From assembly GCA_007695115.1 (NCBI GenBank), contig REEK01000170.1, forward strand, positions 1 to 64,000: a DNA stretch of 64,000 nucleotides, written 5' to 3'. Below, in pieces: positions 17,570-26,536 of the stretch; the stretch's first letter is position 1, and each line of letters begins with the position of its first letter. The notes under the pieces are model-generated. The model saw only the letters and a list, made by a program, of their open reading frames with translations. It made no database searches and was not told the DNA's origin. The translations under genes and the position numbers were made by a program. Source of the stretch: Sphaerobacteraceae bacterium (lineage in GTDB: Bacteria; Chloroflexota; Chloroflexia; Thermomicrobiales; Thermomicrobiaceae).

Positions 17570-19195
17570 CTACGATTGATTTCGGACTGATATCAGTGGC
17601 TGACTCGTTCGAACGAACTCTCGAGCCTCGGGAATTGCCGCAATCAGGTCACTTGCCAGATAGCCAGTCTGCCCGGCCCACTCCTGGAGAATCAATGCCG
17701 CCTCGCTTCCGATCGCCACTCCGGCAATCGCCGCTTCGGATGCGGATAGCCCCTGCGCCAGCATCGATCCAATCAATCCGGCAAGTACGTCGCCTGTTCC
17801 GGCCGTTGCCAGTCCTACCGGCGCATACTCGGCAACATACACAGGTCCTTCGGGTGAGGCCACGACGGTGTGTCCATGCTTCAGCACGACGGTCTGGCCG
17901 AACTTCTTTGCGGCATCCGAGGCGTGCTTCCAGGGATCTGCCTCGATTACCTCGCGTTCAACCTCCAGCAATCTGGCAAGTTCACCGGCATGGGGTGTCA
18001 ACACCAGCTCCGCACCGGACAGTACTTTCCACCACTCCTCGACGCCCGACAGCCAGTTCAGACCGTCAGCATCAATTACCGCTCGCCCAGTGAACGGATC
18101 CACCGGCTCCGGGTCTGTGAATGACCCAAAACCGATTCCACTCCGGCCAGGCTGTCCAAACCCGAGTAGCTGTCCCAGAAACTCCGGGACCGGCGTTTCT
18201 GTGCCCAGGCCGGGTCCAATGACCAATGCATCGTGTTCGTCAATGTGTTTTCCGACGATCTCAGCCATACGTGCCGCTGCACTGGCATGTTCAGACACCG
18301 GAAGCGGCAGGAATGTCAGCTCCGGGACCGCGGTTGCAATCGGCGCGATGATCGAGGAAGGGGCCGCGATCATCACCAGACCAGCCCCACCTCGCATGGC
18401 CGACTCGCCCGTCAAGCGCGGCGCACCGTAGTAGTTCGGCGAACCACCAATGATCAACAAGGTACCGGCAGTTCGCTTGTGAATACCGGTGCGGCGATCT
18501 GGAAGCGCACGTCGGGCAAGGTCAGATGTCAGAAGACATGCTGAGGCCGATTTTGGCTCGATCGCAGAGTCTAGTCCAATATCGACGAGGCGAATCTCAC
18601 CGCAAATCCCGGACGCAGGTTGCTGGTAGAGTCCGACCTTCGGCAAGCCGATGGTCAGCGTCACATCAGCGGACAGTACGTCCTCGCTCGCTTCGCCAGT
18701 GTCCGCCGAGACACCTGAGGGCAGATCAACCGCCCACACGGGGAGATACCCGCTCTCCTGCTGATCACGAACAATCCCGAATGCCTCGATCACGTCTTCT
18801 GGCAGCTCGAGGCGACTTCCAGCGCCGAATACGGCATCGAGAACCAGATCTGCTGATTCGAGCGACTCTTTGAGCTGTTGAACACCGGTCACCCAGATGA
18901 TCTGTTCCAGAGACTCCGTCTCTACGGGCACCTCGGCGTTGTCGTCCCGGTTCCAGCCCCAGACGTCAACCGACCAGCCAGCTCCGTCGAGAAGCGTTGC
19001 CAGAACAACCCCGTCTCCACCGTTCTTACCCGGGCCGGCCAGTATCACGGCATGGCCGATATCCTCGTAATGCTCGGTGATCTCATGGAACATCGCGGTC
19101 GCTGCGCGGATCATCAGTTCGGATTCGGTGACACCTGCCTCAACTGCGTTCTGCTCGGCAGACTTGACGTCCTCGACTGTGTGAAGCGGAATCAA
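17570..19195 (-). CDS. nnrD: Bifunctional NAD(P)H-hydrate epimerase/dehydratase
   Basis: A 541-residue fusion that repairs hydrated NAD(P)H. The N-terminal YjeF_N epimerase domain (about 1-220) carries the GPGKNGGDGVVLA nucleotide loop near 54-66 and an AVDLPSGVSADTGE segment near 155. The C-terminal YjeF_C kinase-like dehydratase domain (about 235-525) starts with HKRTAGTLLIIGGS and contains VIGPGLGTE, TPHAGELARLL and GTGDVLAGLIGS, the ADP/ATP-site motif. The start overlaps the acpS stop by four bases. The acpS-nnrD order is common in bacteria. Confidence 0.94.
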   Translation of the reverse strand: MIPLHTVEDVKSAEQNAVEAGVTESELMIRAATAMFHEITEHYEDIGHAVILAGPGKNGGDGVVLATLLDGAGWSVDVWGWNRDDNAEVPVETESLEQIIWVTGVQQLKESLESADLVLDAVFGAGSRLELPEDVIEAFGIVRDQQESGYLPVWAVDLPSGVSADTGEASEDVLSADVTLTIGLPKVGLYQQPASGICGEIRLVDIGLDSAIEPKSASACLLTSDLARRALPDRRTGIHKRTAGTLLIIGGSPNYYGAPRLTGESAMRGGAGLVMIAAPSSIIAPIATAVPELTFLPLPVSEHASAAARMAEIVGKHIDEHDALVIGPGLGTETPVPEFLGQLLGFGQPGRSGIGFGSFTDPEPVDPFTGRAVIDADGLNWLSGVEEWWKVLSGAELVLTPHAGELARLLEVEREVIEADPWKHASDAAKKFGQTVVLKHGHTVVASPEGPVYVAEYAPVGLATAGTGDVLAGLIGSMLAQGLSASEAAIAGVAIGSEAALILQEWAGQTGYLASDLIAAIPEAREFVRTSQPLISVRNQS

Positions 19196-19641
19196 ATCAG
19201 ATCGTCCTCTCCGTAGCTTCCCGGGATCTTCGTTGCCGCGACAACGGCAATCGAGTCCGTCCGGCTATGTGTCAGCGAAATTGCAACATGACGGAAGCCG
19301 AGCTCCCGCGCGCGGTTCGCAGCAGTTTCGTGCAGCTGAACAATCGGCTTGCCTCGACGGTTCGGCAGGGTTTCAATGTCCCGCCATCGGATCCCTCGGA
19401 CACCGGTTCCCAGCACTTTCATCACCGCTTCTTTCGCGGCAAATCTGGCCGCCAGCTCCGCAGGGCGCGTACCGTATCGCTCACGCTCGCGCTCTGTATA
19501 GATCCGTTTGAGAAAACGCTGGCCAAAACGCTCCAGCGCTGCCGCGATTCGTTCTATCTCGATTGCGTCTACACCAACTTCAACAGGGCCAGCCGCCTCT
19601 GGGTCCCAGATCGGTTGGTATCTATCGTCCGATGCCTGCAT
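19192..19641 (-). CDS. acpS: Holo-[acyl-carrier-protein] synthase
   Basis: A 149-residue enzyme that transfers 4'-phosphopantetheine from CoA to ACP. Its motifs are VGVDAIEIERI near 22-32 with the magnesium-binding aspartate, RFAAKEAVMKVLGTG near 66-80 with the catalytic Glu-Lys, and ISLTHSRTDSIAVVAA near 120. The first 20 residues precede the conserved fold and overlap the 3' end of the UDP-glucose dehydrogenase gene by 20 bases; a shorter start is possible. It overlaps nnrD by four bases. Confidence 0.92.
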   Translation of the reverse strand: MQASDDRYQPIWDPEAAGPVEVGVDAIEIERIAAALERFGQRFLKRIYTERERERYGTRPAELAARFAAKEAVMKVLGTGVRGIRWRDIETLPNRRGKPIVQLHETAANRARELGFRHVAISLTHSRTDSIAVVAATKIPGSYGEDDLI

Positions 19642-20914
19642 AGATGAACCCCTGCTTTCTCACGTCTTCCGGTTCGTACATGTTTCTTCCATCCAGAAGC
19701 ACCGGAGTCTTGAGTAGCTCACGAACTCGCCCAAGATTCGCCTGGCGGAACTGATTCCACGGCGTGATCAGGATCAACGCATCGGCACCGTCGACCGCAT
19801 CGTATTGATTCTCCGCAGTTTCGAGGTCTGGAATTTCTGTCCGTGCATTCTCCATAGCCGCCGGGTCATAGGCAATGACCGTCGCACCTCGCTGGAGGAG
19901 CATCCGGATGACGTCGATTGCCGGCGACTCTCGAATGTCGTCCGTATCCTGTTTGAACGAAAGTCCCCAGACGGCGATCCGCTTACCATTGAGGTCTTCC
20001 AGAATGTCCTGAAGTTTGTGTACGAACCGTCGGCGCTGATCCTGATTGATCTCGAGGACTGCGTGGAGCAGTTGCGGGTGAGTTCCCGCCTCCGCGGCCA
20101 TGTGCGCCAGTGCACGTACATCTTTGGGGAAGCATGAACCCCCGAATCCGATGCCGGCATCCAGGAACAGTGGTCCGATACGCGGATCCAGACCCATTCC
20201 TCTACTCACCACCGTAATGTCTGCGCTAACACCTTCACAGATCTGGGCAATCTCGTTGACGAAGCTGATTCGCGTCGCCAGAATCGCATTCGATGCGTAC
20301 TTGATCATCTCCGCTGTCCGGGTGTCAGTAACGACGGTAGGAGCGTCGAGCGTTCGATAGAGTTCTGAGACAGCGGCGCAGGCATCTTCGTTCGTGGATC
20401 CCAGTACGATTCGACTCGGTTGAAATACGTCCCGTACAGCGTTTCCCTCTCGAAGGAACTCTGGGTTACTGACGACGGCAAAGGTCGCGTCCGGATTGCG
20501 GTGCTGCTCAACAATCGAGGAAACCAGATCACCTGAACCGATCGGCATCGTTGACTTGTTGATGATAATGGTGTGTCCGGACAACGCTTTACCGAGCATC
20601 TCTGCAGCAGAGCGAACCATTCTCATATCAGCTTCACCGCTGAACGCTGAAGGCGTATCAACGCATATGAATGCGAATTCTGAATTCGGAACCGATTCAG
20701 CGTATGACGAGGTGAATTCGAGCCGACCAGCCTCGAGATTGCGCTGCAGCATCTCTTCAAGGCCTGGCTCGAAAATCGGGCAGACGCCCGATTGCAGCAG
20801 CTTGACTTTTTCCTGATTGATATCCACGCCGTAGACATGGTTTCCAAGGTCCGCGAACGCCGCTCCGTAAACCAGTCCAACATACCCGGTGCCGATAATC
20901 GAAATTGTTGCCAT
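19622..20914 (-). CDS. UDP-glucose/GDP-mannose 6-dehydrogenase family protein
   Basis: A 430-residue NAD-dependent nucleotide-sugar dehydrogenase. The Rossmann motif GTGYVGLVYGAAFADLG is at 8-24, the linker has KSTMPIGSGD near 120, and the catalytic cysteine is in GFGGSCFPKDVRAL near 258-271. The C-terminal UDP-binding domain includes WGLSFKQDTDDIRESPA near 315. The product would be UDP-glucuronate or a related uronate for envelope polysaccharide. It follows the FecR-like gene by 57 bases and overlaps acpS. Substrate choice between UDP-Glc and UDP-ManNAc/GlcNAc cannot be settled by eye. Confidence 0.9.
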   Translation of the reverse strand: MATISIIGTGYVGLVYGAAFADLGNHVYGVDINQEKVKLLQSGVCPIFEPGLEEMLQRNLEAGRLEFTSSYAESVPNSEFAFICVDTPSAFSGEADMRMVRSAAEMLGKALSGHTIIINKSTMPIGSGDLVSSIVEQHRNPDATFAVVSNPEFLREGNAVRDVFQPSRIVLGSTNEDACAAVSELYRTLDAPTVVTDTRTAEMIKYASNAILATRISFVNEIAQICEGVSADITVVSRGMGLDPRIGPLFLDAGIGFGGSCFPKDVRALAHMAAEAGTHPQLLHAVLEINQDQRRRFVHKLQDILEDLNGKRIAVWGLSFKQDTDDIRESPAIDVIRMLLQRGATVIAYDPAAMENARTEIPDLETAENQYDAVDGADALILITPWNQFRQANLGRVRELLKTPVLLDGRNMYEPEDVRKQGFIYAGIGR

Positions 20915-20971
20915 TCAGAAACGTACCCTTCATCCTGCCCGACATATCATCCAGAATATGGGATGACCGGA

Positions 20972-22303
20972 CTAATCATACCCCTCGTCTCCGGTTTCGC
21001 TACTGGTAAGCGAAACACCCGTGACATGGGTTCGATAGCTATGCCCCGAGCTATAGAGCTTGATCGAGGAAATCTGCCGTGGAAGCGGCTCCAGATCACC
21101 AAGCGACATCTCTGCATGCGTCCATTCGCTGCGCTGAACCCGGGTGGCGACGTCTTCAGGGACCGGTTCGGACGGGTTCTCGGCGATATAGAAGCCATGC
21201 CACCACTCCCGATCATGTCCGTTCACATCGACGTAGTCAATCTTCACGATCAGCGGGAACTCGGTCATGGCGTCGCCTCCTCCGAGCGGACGCTGTTCAT
21301 CGATTCTGAGATCGAGAGAGAGATTCAGCGAAGAATGTACTCGCAGAGACTGCCCGATCGACTGCTGCACTCCGGTTTCCCAGTTGTCGCCCGCGTTCGT
21401 TGAGCGAGACAACTGAAGCGCGACACCGGAACGGTTCTCATCCTCCACCGGTACGCGCTCGATCTGGCCAGATTCGGTCGTCCCTTCCCCATCGTGATCG
21501 TGAAACTCGATCCAATCGGACATCTGATGGGAAAAATCGCCGTTGCGGATGTGCTCACGAGTCGCGCTGGTGACACCACCGTGTGAGCCTGCCGGATCCA
21601 CCAGAACCTGTTCGTTGGCGCTGAGGGTTCGAGTTTCCTGCTCGGTTTCCACTTCGGCAATACCGCGGAGAACCGCAACGCGCACATTGAGAATCAAGTC
21701 TTCTTCGCCACCGGATCTGTCCAGCCGCTGGGTTTCCACCATGAAGGCGCCAGTCTGGACGTTGCGGATCTCATCACGCATCTTGATGCTGGCTGGCCCC
21801 GATTCAACGCGAAAAATCGAGGAGTTGAAATCTCCCCGGGGTGCCATGCCCACATAGATCGAACCCCGGATCGGCTCGATGACGGTCTCTTTCCGCTCGC
21901 GAAACAGGCGTGAGGTGCGCATCTTGTCGACGCGGATCAGAGAGGTTTCCGAAACTTCGATGGTGCTGTTGTCGAAGAGGGTGATCCAGGCAACTGACGC
22001 CGAGCCGGTCGAGATCTGGTCTCCTTCTCGAACGTCCGTCCGTTCGGTTACCAGGCGCCAGTCCTGTTCACCTTCGGACCGGATGAGAATGCTCTGTCCG
22101 GACACTGCTTCGATGGTCGCGGTCTGCTCCTGGGTGCTGTCGAGGACGTAGGAATAGGCAACATTGCCGGTGAACAGGGCGAGCGCCAGAAAGGCCGCAA
22201 GGCCACCCAGCAACAGTACCCATGCCCGAACAACCTGCTGGGACGGGGAGCGGGTTATCGACGTATCTCGAATGATGCCGGAATGTTCTGTGGATTGATC
22301 CAT
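20972..22303 (-). CDS. FecR-domain membrane protein with C-terminal carbohydrate-binding-like domain
   Basis: 443 residues. A cytoplasmic N-terminus of about 27 residues precedes one membrane helix (about 28-52, WVLLLGGLAAFLALALFTG). A FecR-type domain follows at about 63-235, with a beta-rich VREGDQISTGSASVAWITL core. Residues 250-430 look like a jelly-roll of the carbohydrate-binding type (RNGDFSHQMSDWIEF; DLRIDEQRPLGGGDAM). FecR domains occur in sigma regulators but also in extracytoplasmic matrix proteins; there is no sigma gene beside this one, so a surface role is more likely. The start overlaps the acylphosphatase gene by about 50 bases. Confidence 0.7.
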   Translation of the reverse strand: MDQSTEHSGIIRDTSITRSPSQQVVRAWVLLLGGLAAFLALALFTGNVAYSYVLDSTQEQTATIEAVSGQSILIRSEGEQDWRLVTERTDVREGDQISTGSASVAWITLFDNSTIEVSETSLIRVDKMRTSRLFRERKETVIEPIRGSIYVGMAPRGDFNSSIFRVESGPASIKMRDEIRNVQTGAFMVETQRLDRSGGEEDLILNVRVAVLRGIAEVETEQETRTLSANEQVLVDPAGSHGGVTSATREHIRNGDFSHQMSDWIEFHDHDGEGTTESGQIERVPVEDENRSGVALQLSRSTNAGDNWETGVQQSIGQSLRVHSSLNLSLDLRIDEQRPLGGGDAMTEFPLIVKIDYVDVNGHDREWWHGFYIAENPSEPVPEDVATRVQRSEWTHAEMSLGDLEPLPRQISSIKLYSSGHSYRTHVTGVSLTSSETGDEGYD

Positions 22304-22548
22304 TGCACATCGATCTTGTCAACGCGTGCTCCGGGCGGGCCCGCAGCCAGCAGCTCAGTCATACGGTGGACAGGCGCCGAAGCACCCTGAACTTCTGCTT
22401 CTACGGTCTGACCATCTTGACGGTTCATCACCCAGCCGCTCAGGTTTCGCTGCCGAGCCAGCTTCCTGACCCACTGGCGAAATCCGACGCCCTGCACTCG
22501 TCCCTCAACGACTATTCTGGCACACACGACGTTCCTGGAGTCTCCCAT
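22255..22548 (-). CDS. acyP: Acylphosphatase
   Basis: A 97-residue acylphosphatase. The phosphate-binding signature EGRVQGVGFRQWVRKLA at about 16-32 contains the catalytic arginine, and the catalytic asparagine lies in LSGWVMNRQDGQTVEAEVQG at about 38-57. ATG 22548 is preferred, with GAGG eight bases upstream; a GTG at 22575 overlapping the tgt stop as GTGA is possible. It hydrolyses acyl phosphates in the cytoplasm. It is co-oriented and overlapping with both tgt and the FecR-like gene. Confidence 0.9.
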   Translation of the reverse strand: MGDSRNVVCARIVVEGRVQGVGFRQWVRKLARQRNLSGWVMNRQDGQTVEAEVQGASAPVHRMTELLAAGPPGARVDKIDVQWINPQNIPASFEIRR

Positions 22549-22571
22549 TATGACAACCTCGGTCATTCGTC

Positions 22572-23768
22572 TCACGTACGCGCACGGCTTTCAAGCCATA
22601 GCTGTCGCTGTTCCTGAGTCACTCGCTCGTCCACCCTCGCGTAGCGGGCGAGAAACTCATCGTGGGCGGCTTCGAACGAACCACTTGTGATCGCTTCCCG
22701 GATCTGCACCATCATGTTGCGCAGAAATCGGAGATTATGAATGCTGGCCAGGCGCTGGGCGAGCATTTCGCCAGCCCGAAACAGATGATGCACATATGCC
22801 GCAGTGTAGTTCTGACACATCAGGCAATCGCACGTCGAGTCGAATGGCTCGAAAACGTCTCGGAACCGGCCAGCCGGGATGTTCACCCGCCCGTCTAGTG
22901 TGAACAGCGCCCCACGCCGGGCCACTCGTGTCGGATGCACACAGTCGAACATATCGACCCCGCGGAAGACGGCCATCCAGATATCTTCCGGAGATCCAAC
23001 ACCCATCAGATAGTGCGGGCGATCCGGCGGGAGACCCTCGAGCGACGCATCAAGCATCTCAAAGAGTTCCTGTTTCGTTTCACCAACACTCAGGCCTCCG
23101 ATTGAGAAACCATCGACCGAACGTTCAGCTGTTTCCTTCGCCTGGCGAGTTCTCACAGATGGATCGAATCCACCTTGAGTAATGCCAAACAGCATTCCAG
23201 GGTCACGACCATCCTCAACCAGTTTCCGATGATGTGTAACGCTTCGGTCAAGCCAGCGGATTGTGCGGGTCGCTGCGCCAAGTTGATCACCCGGGTCGGC
23301 ATCGTAGCCGGCGAGTTCGTCCAGCGGCATGATGACGTCGGACTGATACCCGGTCTGGAGTTCGAGCACCGACTCCGGCGTCAGCTCGTACTTGCGACCG
23401 TCAATGTGCGATCGGAACTCGACGCCACGCTCCCGTACTTTTCGCATCGACGCGAGGCTGAAGACCTGAAATCCGCCAGAATCGGTGAGAATCGGACCGT
23501 CCCAGCTCATGAACTGATGAACCCCGCCGGCCTGGGAGATTATCTCCGGCCCCGGTCGCAGCAAGAGATGATAGGTATTGGCCAGGATGATCTGCGCACC
23601 GGTTTGCCGGACCTCCTCGGCCGTCATGGTCTTGACTGCCGCCTGAGTACCGACCGGCATAAACGCAGGAGTTTCGACGTCGCCTCGTCGTGTGTGCAAT
23701 ACACCGGTGCGAGCGGACGTCGTATCATCTGTGGCGGTAATGGTGAATGTATTTGTCACCTGCGTCAT
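22572..23768 (-). CDS. tgt: tRNA-guanine transglycosylase (queuine insertion)
   Basis: 398 residues. It exchanges G34 of GUN-anticodon tRNAs for preQ1; the tRNA-Asn(GUU) of this window would be a substrate. Seen: nucleophile region LTDSGGFQVFSLA near 94-106, GGLSVGETKQE near 222, GVGSPEDIWMAVF near 254, and the zinc site CDCLMC followed by HHLFRAGEM near 310-345. ATG 23768 has a very close GGCAGGG; GTG 23759 (three codons in) has better spacing and may be the real start. Other queuosine genes are not in the window. Confidence 0.93.
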   Translation of the reverse strand: MTQVTNTFTITATDDTTSARTGVLHTRRGDVETPAFMPVGTQAAVKTMTAEEVRQTGAQIILANTYHLLLRPGPEIISQAGGVHQFMSWDGPILTDSGGFQVFSLASMRKVRERGVEFRSHIDGRKYELTPESVLELQTGYQSDVIMPLDELAGYDADPGDQLGAATRTIRWLDRSVTHHRKLVEDGRDPGMLFGITQGGFDPSVRTRQAKETAERSVDGFSIGGLSVGETKQELFEMLDASLEGLPPDRPHYLMGVGSPEDIWMAVFRGVDMFDCVHPTRVARRGALFTLDGRVNIPAGRFRDVFEPFDSTCDCLMCQNYTAAYVHHLFRAGEMLAQRLASIHNLRFLRNMMVQIREAITSGSFEAAHDEFLARYARVDERVTQEQRQLWLESRART

Positions 23769-23838
23769 CCCTGCCGCTCATTCGAACATCTGGCGTTCTC
23801 AAGTAGAACTTGACGTTGAAGAGGATGGTAACACGCTG

Positions 23839-24498
23839 ATGTTGCGGGCTGTTCGCCGTATGGTACTAATCAGATTGTTCAACGCACTGTATAGCGCTGG
23901 ACGCTGGGCCTACGACCCGCTAACGCGGGTGTTCTTCGGAAGCGCCTGGCATAACTGGCGCCGGACGCTTCTCCCCTTCACCGGGCCGGATCGCACGCTC
24001 GAGCTCGGCTGCGGCACCGGCGAGTTGCTTCCCGAGATTGCGCTGAGATCGAGGGTGGTTGTCGGGTTCGACTTCTCTGATTCCATGCTGGAGGCGGCAA
24101 GACAGCGGGTTGCGAAGTCGGAAATCGATGCAGTAATCATTCGAGGAGACGCTCGTGCGTTGCCGTTTGTAGATGAGGAATTCGATTCAGTCGTCTCGAC
24201 GTTTCCGGCCAGCTTCATCGCCAGTAAGACGACACTGAACGAAATAGCCCGCGTGCTCAAGCCGGGCGGACATTTTGCCGTCGTCGTTTCGGCCCGATTC
24301 ACACGATTCCAATGGAAGCGGCCATTCATACACCCGGTTCTACGCGTGGCTTATGGATCTTCGCGTTCAATGAATCGGTGGTCCGACGATCTGCTGGCCC
24401 ATCCCGCTATGCCCGGCAGCTGGCAGGATCTCAAAACGCCGGAAGGCGAGGCGTTTGTCTGGGTAGCCCGCAAACGCCAGCCTCAGTCCGAAACCTAG
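23839..24498 (+). CDS. Class I SAM-dependent methyltransferase
   Basis: A 219-residue methyltransferase. Motif I is LELGCGTGELLPEI near 54-67, motif II VVGFDFSDSML near 73, and RGDARALPFVDEEFDSVVST near 99-118 covers motifs III-IV, as in UbiE/Methyltransf_11 enzymes. ATG 23839 is chosen because upstream in-frame starts lie inside the divergent tgt gene. An N-terminal segment with tyrosines and RLFNALYSAGRWAYDPLTR resembles small-molecule or lipid methyltransferases such as MenG/UbiE-like enzymes. The last four bases overlap the convergent TatA-like gene. The substrate is unknown. Confidence 0.8.
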   Translation: MLRAVRRMVLIRLFNALYSAGRWAYDPLTRVFFGSAWHNWRRTLLPFTGPDRTLELGCGTGELLPEIALRSRVVVGFDFSDSMLEAARQRVAKSEIDAVIIRGDARALPFVDEEFDSVVSTFPASFIASKTTLNEIARVLKPGGHFAVVVSARFTRFQWKRPFIHPVLRVAYGSSRSMNRWSDDLLAHPAMPGSWQDLKTPEGEAFVWVARKRQPQSET

Positions 24499-25268
24499 CC
24501 ACGCCGGGAACGGCTACTGACGATCGGGCCATCATCGACACCCATCAGATCGCCCAACGGATCATCTTTACTGGCCGAACTGGATGCAGCTGCCAGGGCA
24601 GCAGGCTCTCGCTGCTTCCGCTTCTTTTCAGTCCGGGCTCGCCGACCGTCTGCGGTCGATTTGCTCTTCGTCTTTGCGGATGCCTTGTCAGATTTTTCAG
24701 ACTTCTCAGCCTTTTGACTGGAAGACTTCGCCGCGGATTTTGTCTTCGCTGTAGTGCTCTTCTTCTTGGCTTCTGTGGATTTCTTCTTCGTCGCTGACGC
24801 CGTTGATTTCGATGCCTTGGCTGGAGGCTTCTCTTCAGCACCGTTCGAGGACTCGGTCTTATGGTACTGGTCCCGAGCTTTGGCGATACGTGCTTCAGCG
24901 CTCGCGGATGGTTTTGTTGCGGGGCTATCCATCTGATCGAGGCTCAGCCCTTCGGCGACTTCGTCTGCCGTCTCCTGGGTCGAGGTTTCGAAATCCCTCG
25001 CGGCAGCGATCAGGTCACCCTGAGCATCATTGAAGGTGTTCTCCGCTTCGGTCTGAAACTCCATCGCCGTGTTCTTGAAATCATCGGCAGTTTCCTGGAG
25101 TTCATTCATAGTCTGTTTGAAATCGCCGGTGATATCGTCAGTAGCTGACCGAAAATCACGAACCGCACGACCAATAGTCTGACCAATTTCAGGGAGTTTA
25201 CCTGGGCCGAAGATGATCAATGCGATGATAAGGATCACCGCGATTTCCATCGGTCCCATTCCGAGCAT
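24495..25268 (-). CDS. TatA/TatB-like translocase subunit with long K/S/A-rich tail
   Basis: 257 residues. The N-terminal helix with the FGPGKLPEIG hinge (about 21-30) followed by the amphipathic IGRAVRDFRSA is the TatA/B signature; it inserts in the membrane and forms the twin-arginine export channel. From about 60 to 105 the sequence is helical, as in TatB. From about 120 it is low-complexity, rich in Lys, Ser, Ala and Glu, and probably disordered. Its length and extended helix suggest a TatB-like role, with the 62-kb paralogue as the TatA. tatC is not in the window. The divergent glycosyltransferase gene is about 130 bases away. Confidence 0.85.
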   Translation of the reverse strand: MLGMGPMEIAVILIIALIIFGPGKLPEIGQTIGRAVRDFRSATDDITGDFKQTMNELQETADDFKNTAMEFQTEAENTFNDAQGDLIAAARDFETSTQETADEVAEGLSLDQMDSPATKPSASAEARIAKARDQYHKTESSNGAEEKPPAKASKSTASATKKKSTEAKKKSTTAKTKSAAKSSSQKAEKSEKSDKASAKTKSKSTADGRRARTEKKRKQREPAALAAASSSASKDDPLGDLMGVDDGPIVSSRSRRG

Positions 25269-25402
25269 TCAGGGGACTCCGTTCGTCTTTGCCAAAGGTT
25301 TCCAGGTTACGCCTGCTACGCGCCGGTAGTATACCATTCATCAAGCCGCAGCCCGGTGAGCAGCCGGCCGGCAGATTAGCGTCGAGTCTGGAGGTTCCGA
25401 GC

Positions 25403-26536
25403 GTGCGAAAGGTGGTCATCGATGGTCGCATTCTCGGTTACCGCTATGGCGGCATCGCCACATACGCACGCCAGCTGGCGCTTCGCATTCCCCGGCTGAC
25501 GAGCAACCTGAACCTGTCGATTGCACTGCGGCGTCAGGTTCTCGAATTCGCCGATCGATCGCTCCAGACACTGACCCCGCCCCACCATCGTTTCGAGCGG
25601 GAACTGTTTGGACTCGAGATCACGGCAAGACAGCCCGACCTCGTCCACTCAGTAGATTATGTCACCCCAGTTGCCCGAGGGCCAAAGACGGTTGCCACGG
25701 TTCATGACCTGGCGTTTCTCGATCATCCTGAACTGGTCACGGCAGACTCGTATGCCTATTACTCGCAGATCCACGATGCGTTGCCCACGACCGACCGGGT
25801 GATCGCCGTTTCACCAGCAACACGGGATCGGCTGATCGAGAGGTTCAACCTGCAACCGGAACGGGTCACCATGATCCCCAACGGCTATGATGACGCAACC
25901 TTTCAGCCTGAGGTTTGCAACGATATGAGACTGATCGGCGAACGCTCACCGTTCCTGGCCAGGGCAATTCGAGATGAACGGCCAATCGTACTCGCGGTCG
26001 GGACCGTCGAACCTCGAAAACGCTACGAAATACTTGTGGATGCACTGGAGAATCACCGGGCTGAAATCTGCCGACTCGCGGGAACAGAACCGGTCGTTGT
26101 TATCGCCGGACAATCTGGCTGGCTGTCTGATGAACTGGTGGCCCGTATGCGCCATCAGGCAACTCAAGGTCGCCTGGTCTGGATACGTGATTGCGTCAAC
26201 GACGAGCTCGCCGCGCTCTATCGACAGGCAAAGCTTCTCGTCATGCCATCGATAGACGAAGGGTTTGGACTCCCTGTGCTCGAGGCGATGGCCTCGGGAA
26301 CGCCGTCTCTTGTGGCCAACACTGGCGCGCTTCCCTGGCTGGTTGCCGATTCAGGGTTCATTGAGGACACTGATGTGGCCTCGGCCTGGGCCGAGAAGAT
26401 CGGCATGATTCTGGCAGACAATGAAGTGCGTCAGCTGCGGGGCAAGCGTGGAATCTCGCGGGCAGCGACGTTCACATGGGATGAAACAGCCCGCCAAACC
26501 GCCAAACTGTATGAAGAGGTAATGAATGAGCGTTGA
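25403..26536 (+). CDS. GT4-family glycosyltransferase (GT-B fold)
   Basis: 377 residues from GTG 25403. The N-terminal domain begins with DGRILGYRYGGIATYARQL. The C-terminal nucleotide-sugar domain contains VGTVEPRKRYEIL near 196, VIAGQSGWLSDEL near 232, the WIRDCVNDELAALYRQAKLLV stretch near 256-277, and the EX7E-type motif MPSIDEGFGLPVLEAMASG near 278-296. A start at 25289 is possible, but GGAGG is spaced well before this GTG and the fold starts at once. It transfers a sugar from an activated donor to an envelope acceptor; donor and acceptor are unknown. It overlaps pth by 11 bases. Confidence 0.87.
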   Translation: MRKVVIDGRILGYRYGGIATYARQLALRIPRLTSNLNLSIALRRQVLEFADRSLQTLTPPHHRFERELFGLEITARQPDLVHSVDYVTPVARGPKTVATVHDLAFLDHPELVTADSYAYYSQIHDALPTTDRVIAVSPATRDRLIERFNLQPERVTMIPNGYDDATFQPEVCNDMRLIGERSPFLARAIRDERPIVLAVGTVEPRKRYEILVDALENHRAEICRLAGTEPVVVIAGQSGWLSDELVARMRHQATQGRLVWIRDCVNDELAALYRQAKLLVMPSIDEGFGLPVLEAMASGTPSLVANTGALPWLVADSGFIEDTDVASAWAEKIGMILADNEVRQLRGKRGISRAATFTWDETARQTAKLYEEVMNER

